Below are positions 1 through 5,821 of a stretch of 5,915 nucleotides of DNA, piece after piece. A program made the position numbers and the translations under genes. The DNA is taken from NCBI GenBank assembly GCA_003529705.1, contig DPVA01000135.1:1-5915 (forward strand), in the 5' to 3' direction. Position 1 is the first letter of the stretch. Each line of letters starts with the position of its first letter. The notes beneath the pieces were generated by a model. That model worked only from the letters and a program-made list of their open reading frames with translations, had not been told where the DNA came from and ran no database searches. Source of the stretch: Gammaproteobacteria bacterium. GTDB taxonomy: Bacteria > Pseudomonadota > Gammaproteobacteria > Arenicellales > UBA868.

Positions 1-1098
1 TACCAAACGCTGTCCTTCCCGCACATCAATCTCGACAGAAACCACCCCGGGAACCTTCCGTGCCGCTGTGATTCCCTCAACCCGCCGGAGAACTCCCGCG
101 GAGGGTACCGGAATCATCATCACACCGAAGGCGCCTTCCTCCTGATTCGACTGAATCGGTTTTCTCACGGCATTAGAGAGAATGAGAGTCTCAAGAGAAA
201 CCCCTGTCAGATGTTTAATGACTCTGCCACAACGTCCACCGATGGTCCGGCTTGCCACCTCAATAAAATGGATGTTGTCATTCGCAATGCGCAGCTCGGC
301 GTGTACTGGACCTTCTCGAAACCCCAACGTGGAACATACTTCGGAAAGTGCGCAGTGGATCGCGTGCAGAATTTTCTCTGAAAGCCTCGGAGGCGTGAGA
401 TAGATCGTTTCCTCAAAAAATGGACCCGTCAGAGGATCAGGTTTTTCGAAGACCGCGATGACTTTAAGTTTCTGATCACAAAGCACAGCCTCCACCGAAT
501 ATTCCTCACCATCAATGTAGCTCTCGATCAACACCTGCGGTTCAGCTTGGGAATCCTCCTGACCGACTAATTTCTGGACCCTCGGTATTGCTTGTAACAG
601 GTCCTCTAGCTCCTCACACTTAATGACACCGCGGCTTGCGGAAAGCGATAGGGGTTTGACCACGCAGGGAAACTCGACAGAGGCGAGTTCGGTAGGCGAT
701 AGGTCCTCACAATCGATCACCTTGAAACGCGGAGTGGTGACCCCTCTTTGTTTGCAGATCTCGCGAAAGCGAAATTTGTTGGTCGAGGCCTGTAACGCCG
801 AAGGCTCATTGGCCGGCAAACCGAGCGCGAGGCAGATCTGATGTGCAAGGGGGACCACCGCATCGTCCGTCGCAAGAACTGCGGTAAACGGGGCCCCCGC
901 CGCCGCGTCCTTGATACGGGAAAGGGAGACTGCCCGCGATCCGGGGTCGAGCAGAATACCCGCAGCATTAAAGGCCAGCGGCGCTTTCCCCCAAGACGCG
1001 ACCGTCAACTGAATTCCCAGGGCTTTTCCCGCGTTGACGAACGACGCTGTACGGTAACTGCGATCCGGCGCAACCAGCAGGACCCGGTTCGGGGTCAC
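1..1098 (-). CDS. ATP-grasp ligase family protein with LAL_C2-like C-terminal region, 3' end cut by window edge
   Basis: I translated this frame by hand: 366 residues are visible and there is no stop before the window edge. The N-terminus (RVLLVAPDRSYR, residues 5-16) looks like the first strand of a pre-ATP-grasp domain. ATP-grasp marks follow: an NK pair at 107-108, the ATP-binding lysine in FPCVVKPLSLSASRGV (143-158, K148), the hinge IESYIDGEEYSVE (191-203), EKPDPLTGPFFEET (218-231), and metal-ligand glutamates in GPVHAELRI (263-271, E268) and FIEVASRTIGG (278-288, E280). FGVMMIPVPSAGVLRRVEGI (324-343) resembles the C-terminal domain of L-amino-acid ligases (LAL_C2). Such enzymes join a carboxylate to an amine through an acyl-phosphate; the substrate cannot be read here. 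I infer that about 40-60 residues are missing. The GTG at 1098 is the only start before an in-frame TAG at 1126-1128, and it has no clear Shine-Dalgarno. Family certain enough; function unknown. Confidence 0.87.
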   Translation of the reverse strand, partial: MTPNRVLLVAPDRSYRTASFVNAGKALGIQLTVASWGKAPLAFNAAGILLDPGSRAVSLSRIKDAAAGAPFTAVLATDDAVVPLAHQICLALGLPANEPSALQASTNKFRFREICKQRGVTTPRFKVIDCEDLSPTELASVEFPCVVKPLSLSASRGVIKCEELEDLLQAIPRVQKLVGQEDSQAEPQVLIESYIDGEEYSVEAVLCDQKLKVIAVFEKPDPLTGPFFEETIYLTPPRLSEKILHAIHCALSEVCSTLGFREGPVHAELRIANDNIHFIEVASRTIGGRCGRVIKHLTGVSLETLILSNAVRKPIQSNQEEGAFGVMMIPVPSAGVLRRVEGITAARKVPGVVSVEIDVREGQRLV

Positions 1099-1127
1099 GG
1101 CGATGCTACCAGACCGGTGTCCGGGCT

Positions 1128-1160
1128 AAAAAAAGGCCGCGCCCGCCAACCCGACGGGGC
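1128..1160 (-). terminator. Likely intrinsic terminator after the Fe-S carrier gene
   Basis: On the minus strand, 10 bases after the TGA of the A-type carrier gene, a GC-rich stretch can fold and is followed by seven T residues (the A7 at 1128-1134). One fold pairs GCC-C-CGTC with GGCG-C-GGC, eight positions with one C·C mismatch and one G·T pair, ending one base before the T run. A competing fold pairs CCCGTC with GGCGGG around a GGGTT loop. It lies only 29 bases before the GTG of the ATP-grasp gene, so that gene depends on read-through or on a promoter inside the carrier gene. The stem is imperfect, so strength is uncertain. Confidence 0.5.
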
Positions 1161-1170
1161 TGCAGGATAC

Positions 1171-1539
1171 TCAGCGCGCCGCCCCGCAGCCCGTGCAAGC
1201 TCCACTTCCACCGACCACCTGAAAAACGTTATTGAACACAAATGTCGCATTCACCTCACTGTCCTGGAAGTCGATCTCCGCACCTTGCAAATAGGAGAAA
1301 GCGACAGGATCCATGGTTAACGCGAAACCCTCTTCGTCCTTCATCAGGCGATCTTTCTCGGCAATCGACTCAGCGAATGTCATGCCGTAACTCATTCCTC
1401 CACAACCCCCGCCACTGACAAATACCCTAACTGCTGTGTGGGTTTCTTCCGCATTGACCAGCAGTTCTGAGATTTTAGACTTTGCTGAGGGAGTGACCGA
1501 GATACCGCAGAGGTCCGATGTTTCTGTACTTTGATTCAT
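1171..1539 (-). CDS. A-type iron-sulfur carrier (HesB/IscA/ErpA family), divergent C-terminus
   Basis: This is a 122-residue protein of the family that takes a nascent Fe-S cluster or iron from a scaffold and delivers it to apo-proteins in the cytoplasm. ISVTPSAKSKISELL (13-27) is the usual first helix region. RVFVSGGGCGGMSYGMTF (38-55) is the core motif with conserved Cys46. ALTMDPVAFSYLQGAEIDF (73-91) matches the middle block. The tail is unusual: ErpA, IscA and SufA end in an NPN segment followed by CGCG (C-x-C), whereas here the segment reads NNVFQVVGGSGACTGCGAAR, giving Cys115 and Cys118 as C-x-x-C and no NPN. An extra Cys11 is present. The ATG at 1537-1539 has an AAGGGGGG Shine-Dalgarno about five bases upstream. 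The gene is divergent from yggX and is followed by a probable terminator. It could be an ErpA orthologue, but the tail argues for a separate subgroup, so no symbol is given. Confidence 0.88.
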   Translation of the reverse strand: MNQSTETSDLCGISVTPSAKSKISELLVNAEETHTAVRVFVSGGGCGGMSYGMTFAESIAEKDRLMKDEEGFALTMDPVAFSYLQGAEIDFQDSEVNATFVFNNVFQVVGGSGACTGCGAAR

Positions 1540-1549
1540 AACGCCCCCC

Positions 1550-1598
1550 TTGACGTGATTGCCTGTAAAATTATCGGGATCGGAATTTTGCCGATGCC
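1550..1598. promoter_or_regulatory. Divergent control region with overlapping inverted repeats between the Fe-S carrier gene and yggX
   Basis: The 115-bp spacer (1540-1654) must contain the promoters of both genes. An AAAATT/AATTTT inverted repeat (1567-1572 and 1584-1589) encloses ATCGG-G-ATCGG. A second dyad, GGGATCGG (1576-1583) and CCGATGCC (1591-1598), has eight-base arms with one mismatch around a 7-base spacer. On the minus strand GATAAT (1570-1575) matches the -10 consensus at five of six positions and sits 31 bases before the carrier ATG, but it lacks a good -35. On the plus strand TTGACG (1550-1555) could be a -35 for yggX, with only a poor -10 (TATCGG, 1572-1577). The dyads fit an operator. 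I cannot assign them to a known regulator. Confidence 0.35.
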
Positions 1599-1654
1599 GT
1601 GTTCAGACCGACACCAATCCTCAACCAAGTCCCTATTTCTACCGCAATTTTACC

Positions 1655-1930
1655 ATGAGGCTAGTGAACTGCGTCGTCCTTAACGAGGAGGCTGAAGGCC
1701 TAGAGGGCCCGCCTTACCCTGGTGAACTGGGACAGCGGATATTTGAGACCGTGTCGGCCGCGGGCTGGCAGCAATGGCTTCAAAGACAAGTCCTCATCAT
1801 CAATGAGAATCAGTTGAGTACCGCCGATCCCGAGGCCATTGAGTTACTCGAACAGCATATGCTGGGTTTTTTGTTTGGCGAAGGAGACCTTGGCGCAACG
1901 CCAGAAGGTTTCGCTCCGCGAAAAAAATAA
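1655..1930 (+). CDS. yggX: YggX, Fe(II)-trafficking / Fe-S cluster protection protein
   Basis: This small cytoplasmic protein is known in enteric bacteria to protect Fe-S enzymes from oxidative damage and to influence iron available for Fe-S repair. The product is 91 residues, the same as E. coli YggX. Hallmarks are the N-terminal cysteine (Cys6; Cys7 in E. coli), EAEGL (12-16), the near-invariant YPGELGQRIF (21-30), WQQWLQRQVLIINENQL (38-54) and LLEQHMLGFLFG (64-75). I chose the ATG at 1655 because it gives the family length and N-terminus. A TTG at 1559 is open in frame but would add 32 residues unlike the family. There is no obvious Shine-Dalgarno before the ATG. In E. coli yggX follows mutY; here it stands alone, divergent from an Fe-S carrier gene and converging on pdxJ with a 2-bp gap. 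Confidence 0.95.
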   Translation: MRLVNCVVLNEEAEGLEGPPYPGELGQRIFETVSAAGWQQWLQRQVLIINENQLSTADPEAIELLEQHMLGFLFGEGDLGATPEGFAPRKK

Positions 1931-1932
1931 GA

Positions 1933-2655
1933 TCAGTCCTGTGCGCTGTCCATGAGCCGACGCATATCGCTAACTGCATCCGCGAGTCCCGAAAACACGG
2001 CTCGCGCGATAATAGCGTGTCCAATATTGAGTTCAGAGATTCCGATCATTGCTGCTACACGACCAACATTATCGTAATGCAGGCCATGCCCTGCATTGAC
2101 TCTGAGCCCTAATGACATGCCGAGCTCGGTCGCGGCAGATAGCCTTTCGAGTTCCCGCTCTGCAGTCCGTTGATCCCTGGTCTCTGCGTACGCTCCGGTG
2201 TGCAGTTCCACCGCGCTCGCACCCACTGACGCGCTCGCATGAATCTGGGCTGAATCGGGATCGATGAAAAGAGAAACCCGGATGCCTTCATCTTCGAGGC
2301 CGCTAACGAAGGATTTGAGGCTGTCCCGTTGTCCAGCTACATCGAGACCCCCTTCGGTCGTCAACTCCTCGCGTTTTTCGGGCACTAAGCAGACGTCGTC
2401 CGGCCGTATGTTCCGGGCTATTTCATTCATCTCCTCGGTGACCGCCATTTCCAGATTCATCCGAGTTGTGATTACTTTGCGAATCTGCTGAACATCATTG
2501 TCCTGAATATGACGGCGATCTTCTCTCAGATGCAGAGTAATCAGGTCCGCCCCGTTGGACTCGCAGATCTCTACCGCTTCTAGGGGATCCGGATAAGACG
2601 TTCCCCGCACCTGGCGAAGTGTCGCAACATGATCAATATTGACCCCAAGGTCCAT
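1933..2655 (-). CDS. pdxJ: PdxJ, pyridoxine 5'-phosphate synthase
   Basis: PdxJ condenses 3-amino-2-oxopropyl phosphate (1-amino-acetone 3-phosphate) with 1-deoxy-D-xylulose 5-phosphate to give pyridoxine 5'-phosphate, the ring-closing step of the DXP-dependent vitamin B6 route. It is a cytoplasmic TIM barrel. From the ATG at 2655 the product is 240 residues (E. coli 243). Visible signatures are [17 protein letters not shown] (3-19), [10 protein letters not shown] (41-50, active-site His42), [17 protein letters not shown] (64-80, Glu69), [20 protein letters not shown] (89-108), the HTGAYAE region, [11 protein letters not shown] (187-197, His190) and [12 protein letters not shown] (209-220). 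The three active-site residues match E. coli His45, Glu72 and His193. A GTG two codons upstream overlaps the Shine-Dalgarno and is rejected as start. The gene lies 16 bp after recO as the apparent last gene of the operon; acpS does not follow. Confidence 0.97.
   Translation of the reverse strand: MDLGVNIDHVATLRQVRGTSYPDPLEAVEICESNGADLITLHLREDRRHIQDNDVQQIRKVITTRMNLEMAVTEEMNEIARNIRPDDVCLVPEKREELTTEGGLDVAGQRDSLKSFVSGLEDEGIRVSLFIDPDSAQIHASASVGASAVELHTGAYAETRDQRTAERELERLSAATELGMSLGLRVNAGHGLHYDNVGRVAAMIGISELNIGHAIIARAVFSGLADAVSDMRRLMDSAQD
1981..2006. other. Strong stem-loop inside the 3' end of pdxJ, downstream of yggX
   Basis: CGCGAG (1981-1986) pairs perfectly with CTCGCG (2001-2006). After a two-base bulge, CCG (1989-1991) pairs with CGG (1998-2000) around an AAAACA loop, giving a 9-bp GC-rich stem. 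It begins 51 bases after the yggX stop, where the yggX transcript must end or be processed, but no T run follows on either strand. It also encodes part of PdxJ, so it may be chance in a GC-rich coding stretch. It could stabilise a 3' end or mark a Rho-type end; that is inference. Confidence 0.3.
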
Positions 2656-2660
2656 AGCCA

Positions 2661-2665
2661 CTCCT
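2661..2665 (-). promoter_or_regulatory. Shine-Dalgarno that decides the pdxJ start
   Basis: AGGAG on the minus strand ends five bases before the ATG at 2653-2655, an ideal spacing. The in-frame GTG at 2659-2661 shares its first base with this element, so a ribosome bound here could not use it. The ATG is therefore the start, and the protein is two residues shorter than the longest open frame. Confidence 0.75.
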
Positions 2666-2671
2666 GTCGAA

Positions 2672-3439
2672 TCAGTGATGTGTTCCAGAGGCCCCGCCGT
2701 TTTTAGAGGGTGCTGCGTTGCCGGAAGGATAGAGTTGGGAGTATACCGAGCGCGAAACCAGCGTTCTTCCCTCTAGAAGCTCCCTAAAGATCATCCTGTG
2801 TAAGTGCTTGATTTCTCTTTGACCCCGCTCACCGAAACCTGCTTCAAGCCGCAAAGCAATAAGCGAGTCTCCATGGACGGCAATGCCGGTCCGATCATCA
2901 GCACCTTCAATAAAGGCGCCCAGTCCGGGACGATATCGATAACAGACATCGGGCGCAACGCTTTCTCCCGTACTCTGTTCCCTTTCGAGCTGGAGTCCGT
3001 AACCAATTTCTTCCAGCAGTACTTTCTCGAAATAACGTAGCGCCGTCTGTTGCTCACTTTCGCTCAGTAACTGATGGATACACTGCAAATATCGGTCAAA
3101 CAATCGCTCGTGCGGGTCATACCGGTGGAGAAACTTGATCAATAGTTCATTAAGGTAATACCCGCAAAAGAGCCCGGGCCCATGAAGCGCGACACCCGGA
3201 CCCGTCCATTCACATTGAGTCAACGTCTTCACTTCTCCCTTGCCTGACCAGCCTAACGTAATAAGGGCGAATGGTCGGAGTGTGCCCCGATAGGGCGACT
3301 TCTTTCCCCGAGCACCCTTTGCTATCGCAGCAATTCGGCCATAAGTCCTGGAGTACAAATCCAACAGAAGGCTGGACTCCGAGTAGGGACGCCAGTGAAG
3401 CACGAAACCCGGCTCACCCTTAATGCGACTGCTGCTCAT
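2672..3439 (-). CDS. recO: RecO, DNA repair and recombination mediator
   Basis: RecO works with RecR and RecF to load RecA on SSB-coated single-stranded DNA at gaps and can anneal complementary strands. The product is 255 residues (E. coli 242). The N-terminal OB-fold region is clear: [20 protein letters not shown] (11-30), [15 protein letters not shown] (34-48) and LRPFALITL (54-62), then GKGEVKTL (66-73). The helical part carries [19 protein letters not shown] (93-111), LFDRYL (113-118), [18 protein letters not shown] (134-151), [13 protein letters not shown] (167-179) and SRSVYSQL (229-236). There is no cysteine zinc site, as in E. coli. The last 15 or so residues, rich in Gly, Ala and Ser, extend beyond the E. 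coli protein. The ATG at 3439 is the only start after the era stop. It lacks a clear Shine-Dalgarno and sits 15 bp downstream, so translation is probably coupled to era. Confidence 0.95.
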   Translation of the reverse strand: MSSSRIKGEPGFVLHWRPYSESSLLLDLYSRTYGRIAAIAKGARGKKSPYRGTLRPFALITLGWSGKGEVKTLTQCEWTGPGVALHGPGLFCGYYLNELLIKFLHRYDPHERLFDRYLQCIHQLLSESEQQTALRYFEKVLLEEIGYGLQLEREQSTGESVAPDVCYRYRPGLGAFIEGADDRTGIAVHGDSLIALRLEAGFGERGQREIKHLHRMIFRELLEGRTLVSRSVYSQLYPSGNAAPSKNGGASGTHH

Positions 3440-3454
3440 CGGGATACCAAACTG

Positions 3455-4378
3455 CTATTCACCATATCCGAGCGCGGAAACAGAACGACGGTCACCCGCC
3501 CAGCCCTTACGGATCTTCACCCGCTGTGACAACAGCACCGGGCGCTCGAATACCAGACTGATCTGCCGCCGGGCTGCCGTCCCGATATTTTTTAGGCGTG
3601 CGCCCCCTGCTCCAATCAGCGCTGCCTTTTGGCCGGCAGTTTCACACCAGATTTCCGCGTCGATCTCCATCCTCCCATCCGGATGCTCGTCAAATGCGGT
3701 GAGCACGACACCAGTACAGTAAGGGATCTCATCACCCATCTGCCGGAATATCTGCTCACGAATCAGCTCTGCTGCAAGAAATCGAGGTGAAGTGTTAGTC
3801 AGGATTTCCGCCGGATACGCTGCTTTTCCCTCTGGTACGGCGGTTCCCAATAAGCCTGACAGGTGGTTGCAGTTATACCCTGACCTCGCTGATACTGGAA
3901 CAATATGGCCCCAAGAGTATTTGTCCCGGAGTGTTTCAATCCGTGGAAGGACCTGGTCTCGTGATGGGAAGAGATCAACCTTATTGAGAATCAGCCAAAG
4001 TGGAGTTTCCCGTCGAGAAAAGTGCTCCAGCACATCCTGATCCTCAGCCCGCCAATAACGTGCGTCGATGACTTGGCAGATCACATCCGCGCCGCTGCCC
4101 GCGCCGCGGGCCGACTGATTGGCAACTTTACTCAGGAGGCGCTCTGGGCGTTTATGCATTCCTGGGCTATCAATAATTACCAGTTGCGACTCGCCATCGG
4201 TGTAGATCCCGTCAATCTCGCGCCAGGTTGTCTGCGGTCTGCGAGAAACTATTGAGATCTTGGATCCCAGTATCTGATTGAGTAGGCTCGATTTACCCAC
4301 GTTCGGCCGCCCAACCAATGCCACTATGCCGAAATGCCCCGGACTGCTCAAGGAGTCATCATCCCTCTTGAAGTTCAC
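3455..4378 (-). CDS. era: Era, GTPase for 16S rRNA maturation and 30S assembly
   Basis: Era is an essential GTPase that binds the 3' end of 16S rRNA and couples its maturation to growth. From the GTG at 4378 the product is 307 residues (E. coli 301). The GTPase motifs are all present: G1 GRPNVGKS (23-30), G2 QTT (49-51), G3 DSPG (70-73, a T-to-S change from the usual DTPG), G4 NKVD (132-135) and G5 SAR (163-165). The linker FLAAELIREQIFRQMGDEIPY (200-220) leads to a C-terminal KH domain whose loop reads IGAGGARLKNIG (255-266), ending in GWAGD and ALGYGE. The KH loop usually has GKGG, so a basic residue is lost. The GTG has AGGG six bases upstream and overlaps rnc by 20 nt. The frame stays open further upstream inside rnc, but those starts would add unrelated sequence. 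A TTG at 4351 is an alternative start. Confidence 0.96.
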   Translation of the reverse strand: MNFKRDDDSLSSPGHFGIVALVGRPNVGKSSLLNQILGSKISIVSRRPQTTWREIDGIYTDGESQLVIIDSPGMHKRPERLLSKVANQSARGAGSGADVICQVIDARYWRAEDQDVLEHFSRRETPLWLILNKVDLFPSRDQVLPRIETLRDKYSWGHIVPVSARSGYNCNHLSGLLGTAVPEGKAAYPAEILTNTSPRFLAAELIREQIFRQMGDEIPYCTGVVLTAFDEHPDGRMEIDAEIWCETAGQKAALIGAGGARLKNIGTAARRQISLVFERPVLLSQRVKIRKGWAGDRRSVSALGYGE

Positions 4379-5027
4379 ATAAGGCCCTGGCCGCCGCTTC
4401 CTGTTCGGCAACCTTTCGACTGCCCCCCTGACCGGTCGTAACGAGTCCATGGCTTTGAATCCGACAGTCAACAACAAACTCGCGTTCGTGCGGTTGTCCT
4501 GAGGTTGAAGTGACCTCGTAGTCAGGCGGCTTGCTGCCTGTAGCCTGAAGCAGCTCCTGCAGCTGTGTCTTGGGATCTTTCTCAATCACCCCGTCTTCCA
4601 AACCGGCTATTTCAGCCGCAAAAAGTGAAAGCGTCACTCCCTTGGCCCTCTGAAATCCGGTATCCAGGAAAACCGCTGCGATGACGGCCTCGAGCGCGTC
4701 GGCGAGTATCGATGCACGATCACTACCGCCGCTCCGCCCCGCCGATGGGCCAAGTTTGAGCGCGCGTCCCAAATCAATTCTCCGCGCGACACTAGCCAAC
4801 GTCGGTTGACGGACCAACCGAGCCCGCAAATGGGTCAACTCTCCCTCAGACGCCTGCGGATACCGCTCAAAAAGCGCTTCGCTGACAGCAAGTCCCAAGA
4901 CGCTGTCCCCGAGAAACTCAAGACGTTCGTTATGTCTGGACCCGATACTCCGATGCCGTAGCGCTGACTCGAGAAGCGAAGGGTCCGAGAACTGGTATCC
5001 TATTTTATTTTCTAAGCTGGCAACCAA
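4359..5027 (-). CDS. rnc: RNase III, double-strand-specific endoribonuclease
   Basis: RNase III cuts double-stranded RNA, separating the rRNA precursors and processing many mRNAs; it acts as a Mg-dependent homodimer. The product is 222 residues (E. coli 226). The signature HNERLEFLGDSVLG (32-45) is intact, and every acidic residue matching the E. coli active site is present: Glu34, Glu37, Asp41, Glu61, Asp110 and Glu113. KLGPSAGRSGGSDRASILAD (91-110) precedes the last pair. The double-stranded RNA-binding domain runs from about 151 to 221: DPKTQLQELLQATG (151-164), PPDYEV (167-172), HEREFVVDCRI (180-190) and the basic GSRKVAEQEAAARAL (202-216). The start is TTG, the first start codon after the end of lepB in this frame, with AAGG close upstream. 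The gap to lepB is 11 bp, so there is no room for a separate leader like the RNase III-cleaved one in E. coli. Confidence 0.97.
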   Translation of the reverse strand: MVASLENKIGYQFSDPSLLESALRHRSIGSRHNERLEFLGDSVLGLAVSEALFERYPQASEGELTHLRARLVRQPTLASVARRIDLGRALKLGPSAGRSGGSDRASILADALEAVIAAVFLDTGFQRAKGVTLSLFAAEIAGLEDGVIEKDPKTQLQELLQATGSKPPDYEVTSTSGQPHEREFVVDCRIQSHGLVTTGQGGSRKVAEQEAAARALCELQEG

Positions 5028-5038
5028 AACCTTATCCG

Positions 5039-5821
5039 TTAATCGATAACACTTCCTATTCGGTTCCAGTTGACGCCGCCGCCGCCCGCGCTATCCCAAC
5101 TAAACCAAATAAAAAAGGCCTTCCCGACAATAAACTCTTCCGGGACAAACCCCCAGTAGCGGCTGTCATTACTGTGGTCGCGGTTATCTCCCATCACAAA
5201 GTAATGTCCCTCAGGGACCTTTACGCGGATAGAACCCGAAGAGCGCATTGTGTCAATCATGATGGTGTGACTGTCTTCATCGATGCTTTCCAGAAAGGTC
5301 TTGGCTCGCGCCTCCTGATCTTCGGCGGACCAGTTGACCAGTTCAAATGATTCGAGGGGCAACGGACTGCCATTAATCGAGAGTCGCTTGTTATGGTAAC
5401 TCACGACGTCCCCTGGAGTACCGATCACCCGCTTGATGAAGTTGGTCTTTGGATCCCGGGGGAACCGGAAAACCATAACGTCGCCGCGAGACGGTAAGCC
5501 CACAGGAAGAATCTGCCGTTTGAGAACCGGCAATTTAATACCATAACTGGATTTCGAGACCAAGATGAAATCCCCAATAAAGAGGCTCGGCAGCATGGAT
5601 CCAGACGGGATGCGGAAGGGTTCAACGATAAACGCTCTCAAAAGGAAAACCGCCAGGATCACCGGGAAAAATGCTTTTGAATATTCGACAACTAAAGGCA
5701 TTCTCAGACTAACACCCGATTCTGCCTGTCGAGCCCGCTTTGGACGGCCAAAGATATGATCCCAGCACATGATCAGACCAGCCAGGACCAGAGCCAGAAA
5801 AAGCGCGAGTTCAAAATCCAT
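5039..5821 (-). CDS. lepB: LepB, signal peptidase I
   Basis: This serine protease of the inner membrane removes signal peptides from exported preproteins on the periplasmic side. The product is 260 residues, shorter than E. coli LepB (324) and typical of many other gammaproteobacteria. There are two hydrophobic segments, about 4-20 and 49-65, separated by a basic cytoplasmic loop (GRPKRARQ). Catalytic box B is FRIPSGSMLPSL (69-80) with nucleophile Ser75. Box D holds the general-base lysine in NFIKRVIGTPGD (127-138, Lys130). Box E is GDNRDHSNDSRYWGFVP (211-227). A short Gly4 stretch (246-249, coded by four GGC codons) precedes the C-terminus. The ATG shares its A with the lepA stop (TAATG), and AAGGTG inside the lepA end gives a suitable Shine-Dalgarno, pointing to coupled translation. 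Confidence 0.97.
   Translation of the reverse strand: MDFELALFLALVLAGLIMCWDHIFGRPKRARQAESGVSLRMPLVVEYSKAFFPVILAVFLLRAFIVEPFRIPSGSMLPSLFIGDFILVSKSSYGIKLPVLKRQILPVGLPSRGDVMVFRFPRDPKTNFIKRVIGTPGDVVSYHNKRLSINGSPLPLESFELVNWSAEDQEARAKTFLESIDEDSHTIMIDTMRSSGSIRVKVPEGHYFVMGDNRDHSNDSRYWGFVPEEFIVGKAFFIWFSWDSAGGGGVNWNRIGSVID

Noticed and set aside
841..1320. A 159-codon open frame on the plus strand
   Set aside because: It lies opposite the ATP-grasp gene, the terminator and the end of the Fe-S carrier gene. Its product is Arg/Pro-rich without any family feature, typical of a GC-rich shadow frame.
1559..1654. Upstream TTG start for yggX, adding 32 residues
   Set aside because: The added residues resemble no YggX, and the ATG at 1655 gives exactly the family length and N-terminus.
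1540..1654. Classical sigma-70 promoter pairs or an IscR box in the divergent spacer
   Set aside because: TTGACG has no good -10 at 16-18 bp and GATAAT has no good -35. No match to the IscR consensus was visible.
1921..1960. A7 tract at 1921-1927 as a terminator for pdxJ on the minus strand
   Set aside because: It reads as a T run after the pdxJ stop, but only a 3-bp stem (CAG/CTG) can form before it. The bases are lysine codons at the yggX end.
2804..3040. Open frame of 78 codons on the plus strand opposite recO
   Set aside because: It is fully inside a well-supported recO, its product matches no recognised family, and there is no ribosome-binding site.
4379..4585. Longer Era frame starting inside rnc at 4585
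   Set aside because: The extra 69 codons overlap the RNase III dsRNA-binding domain in another frame and do not resemble Era. The GTG at 4378 gives the usual length and has an AGGG upstream.
5060..5085. GGC trinucleotide repeat near the lepB end as a phase-variable tract
   Set aside because: There are only four units, in frame as Gly4. Unit changes would not shift the frame.
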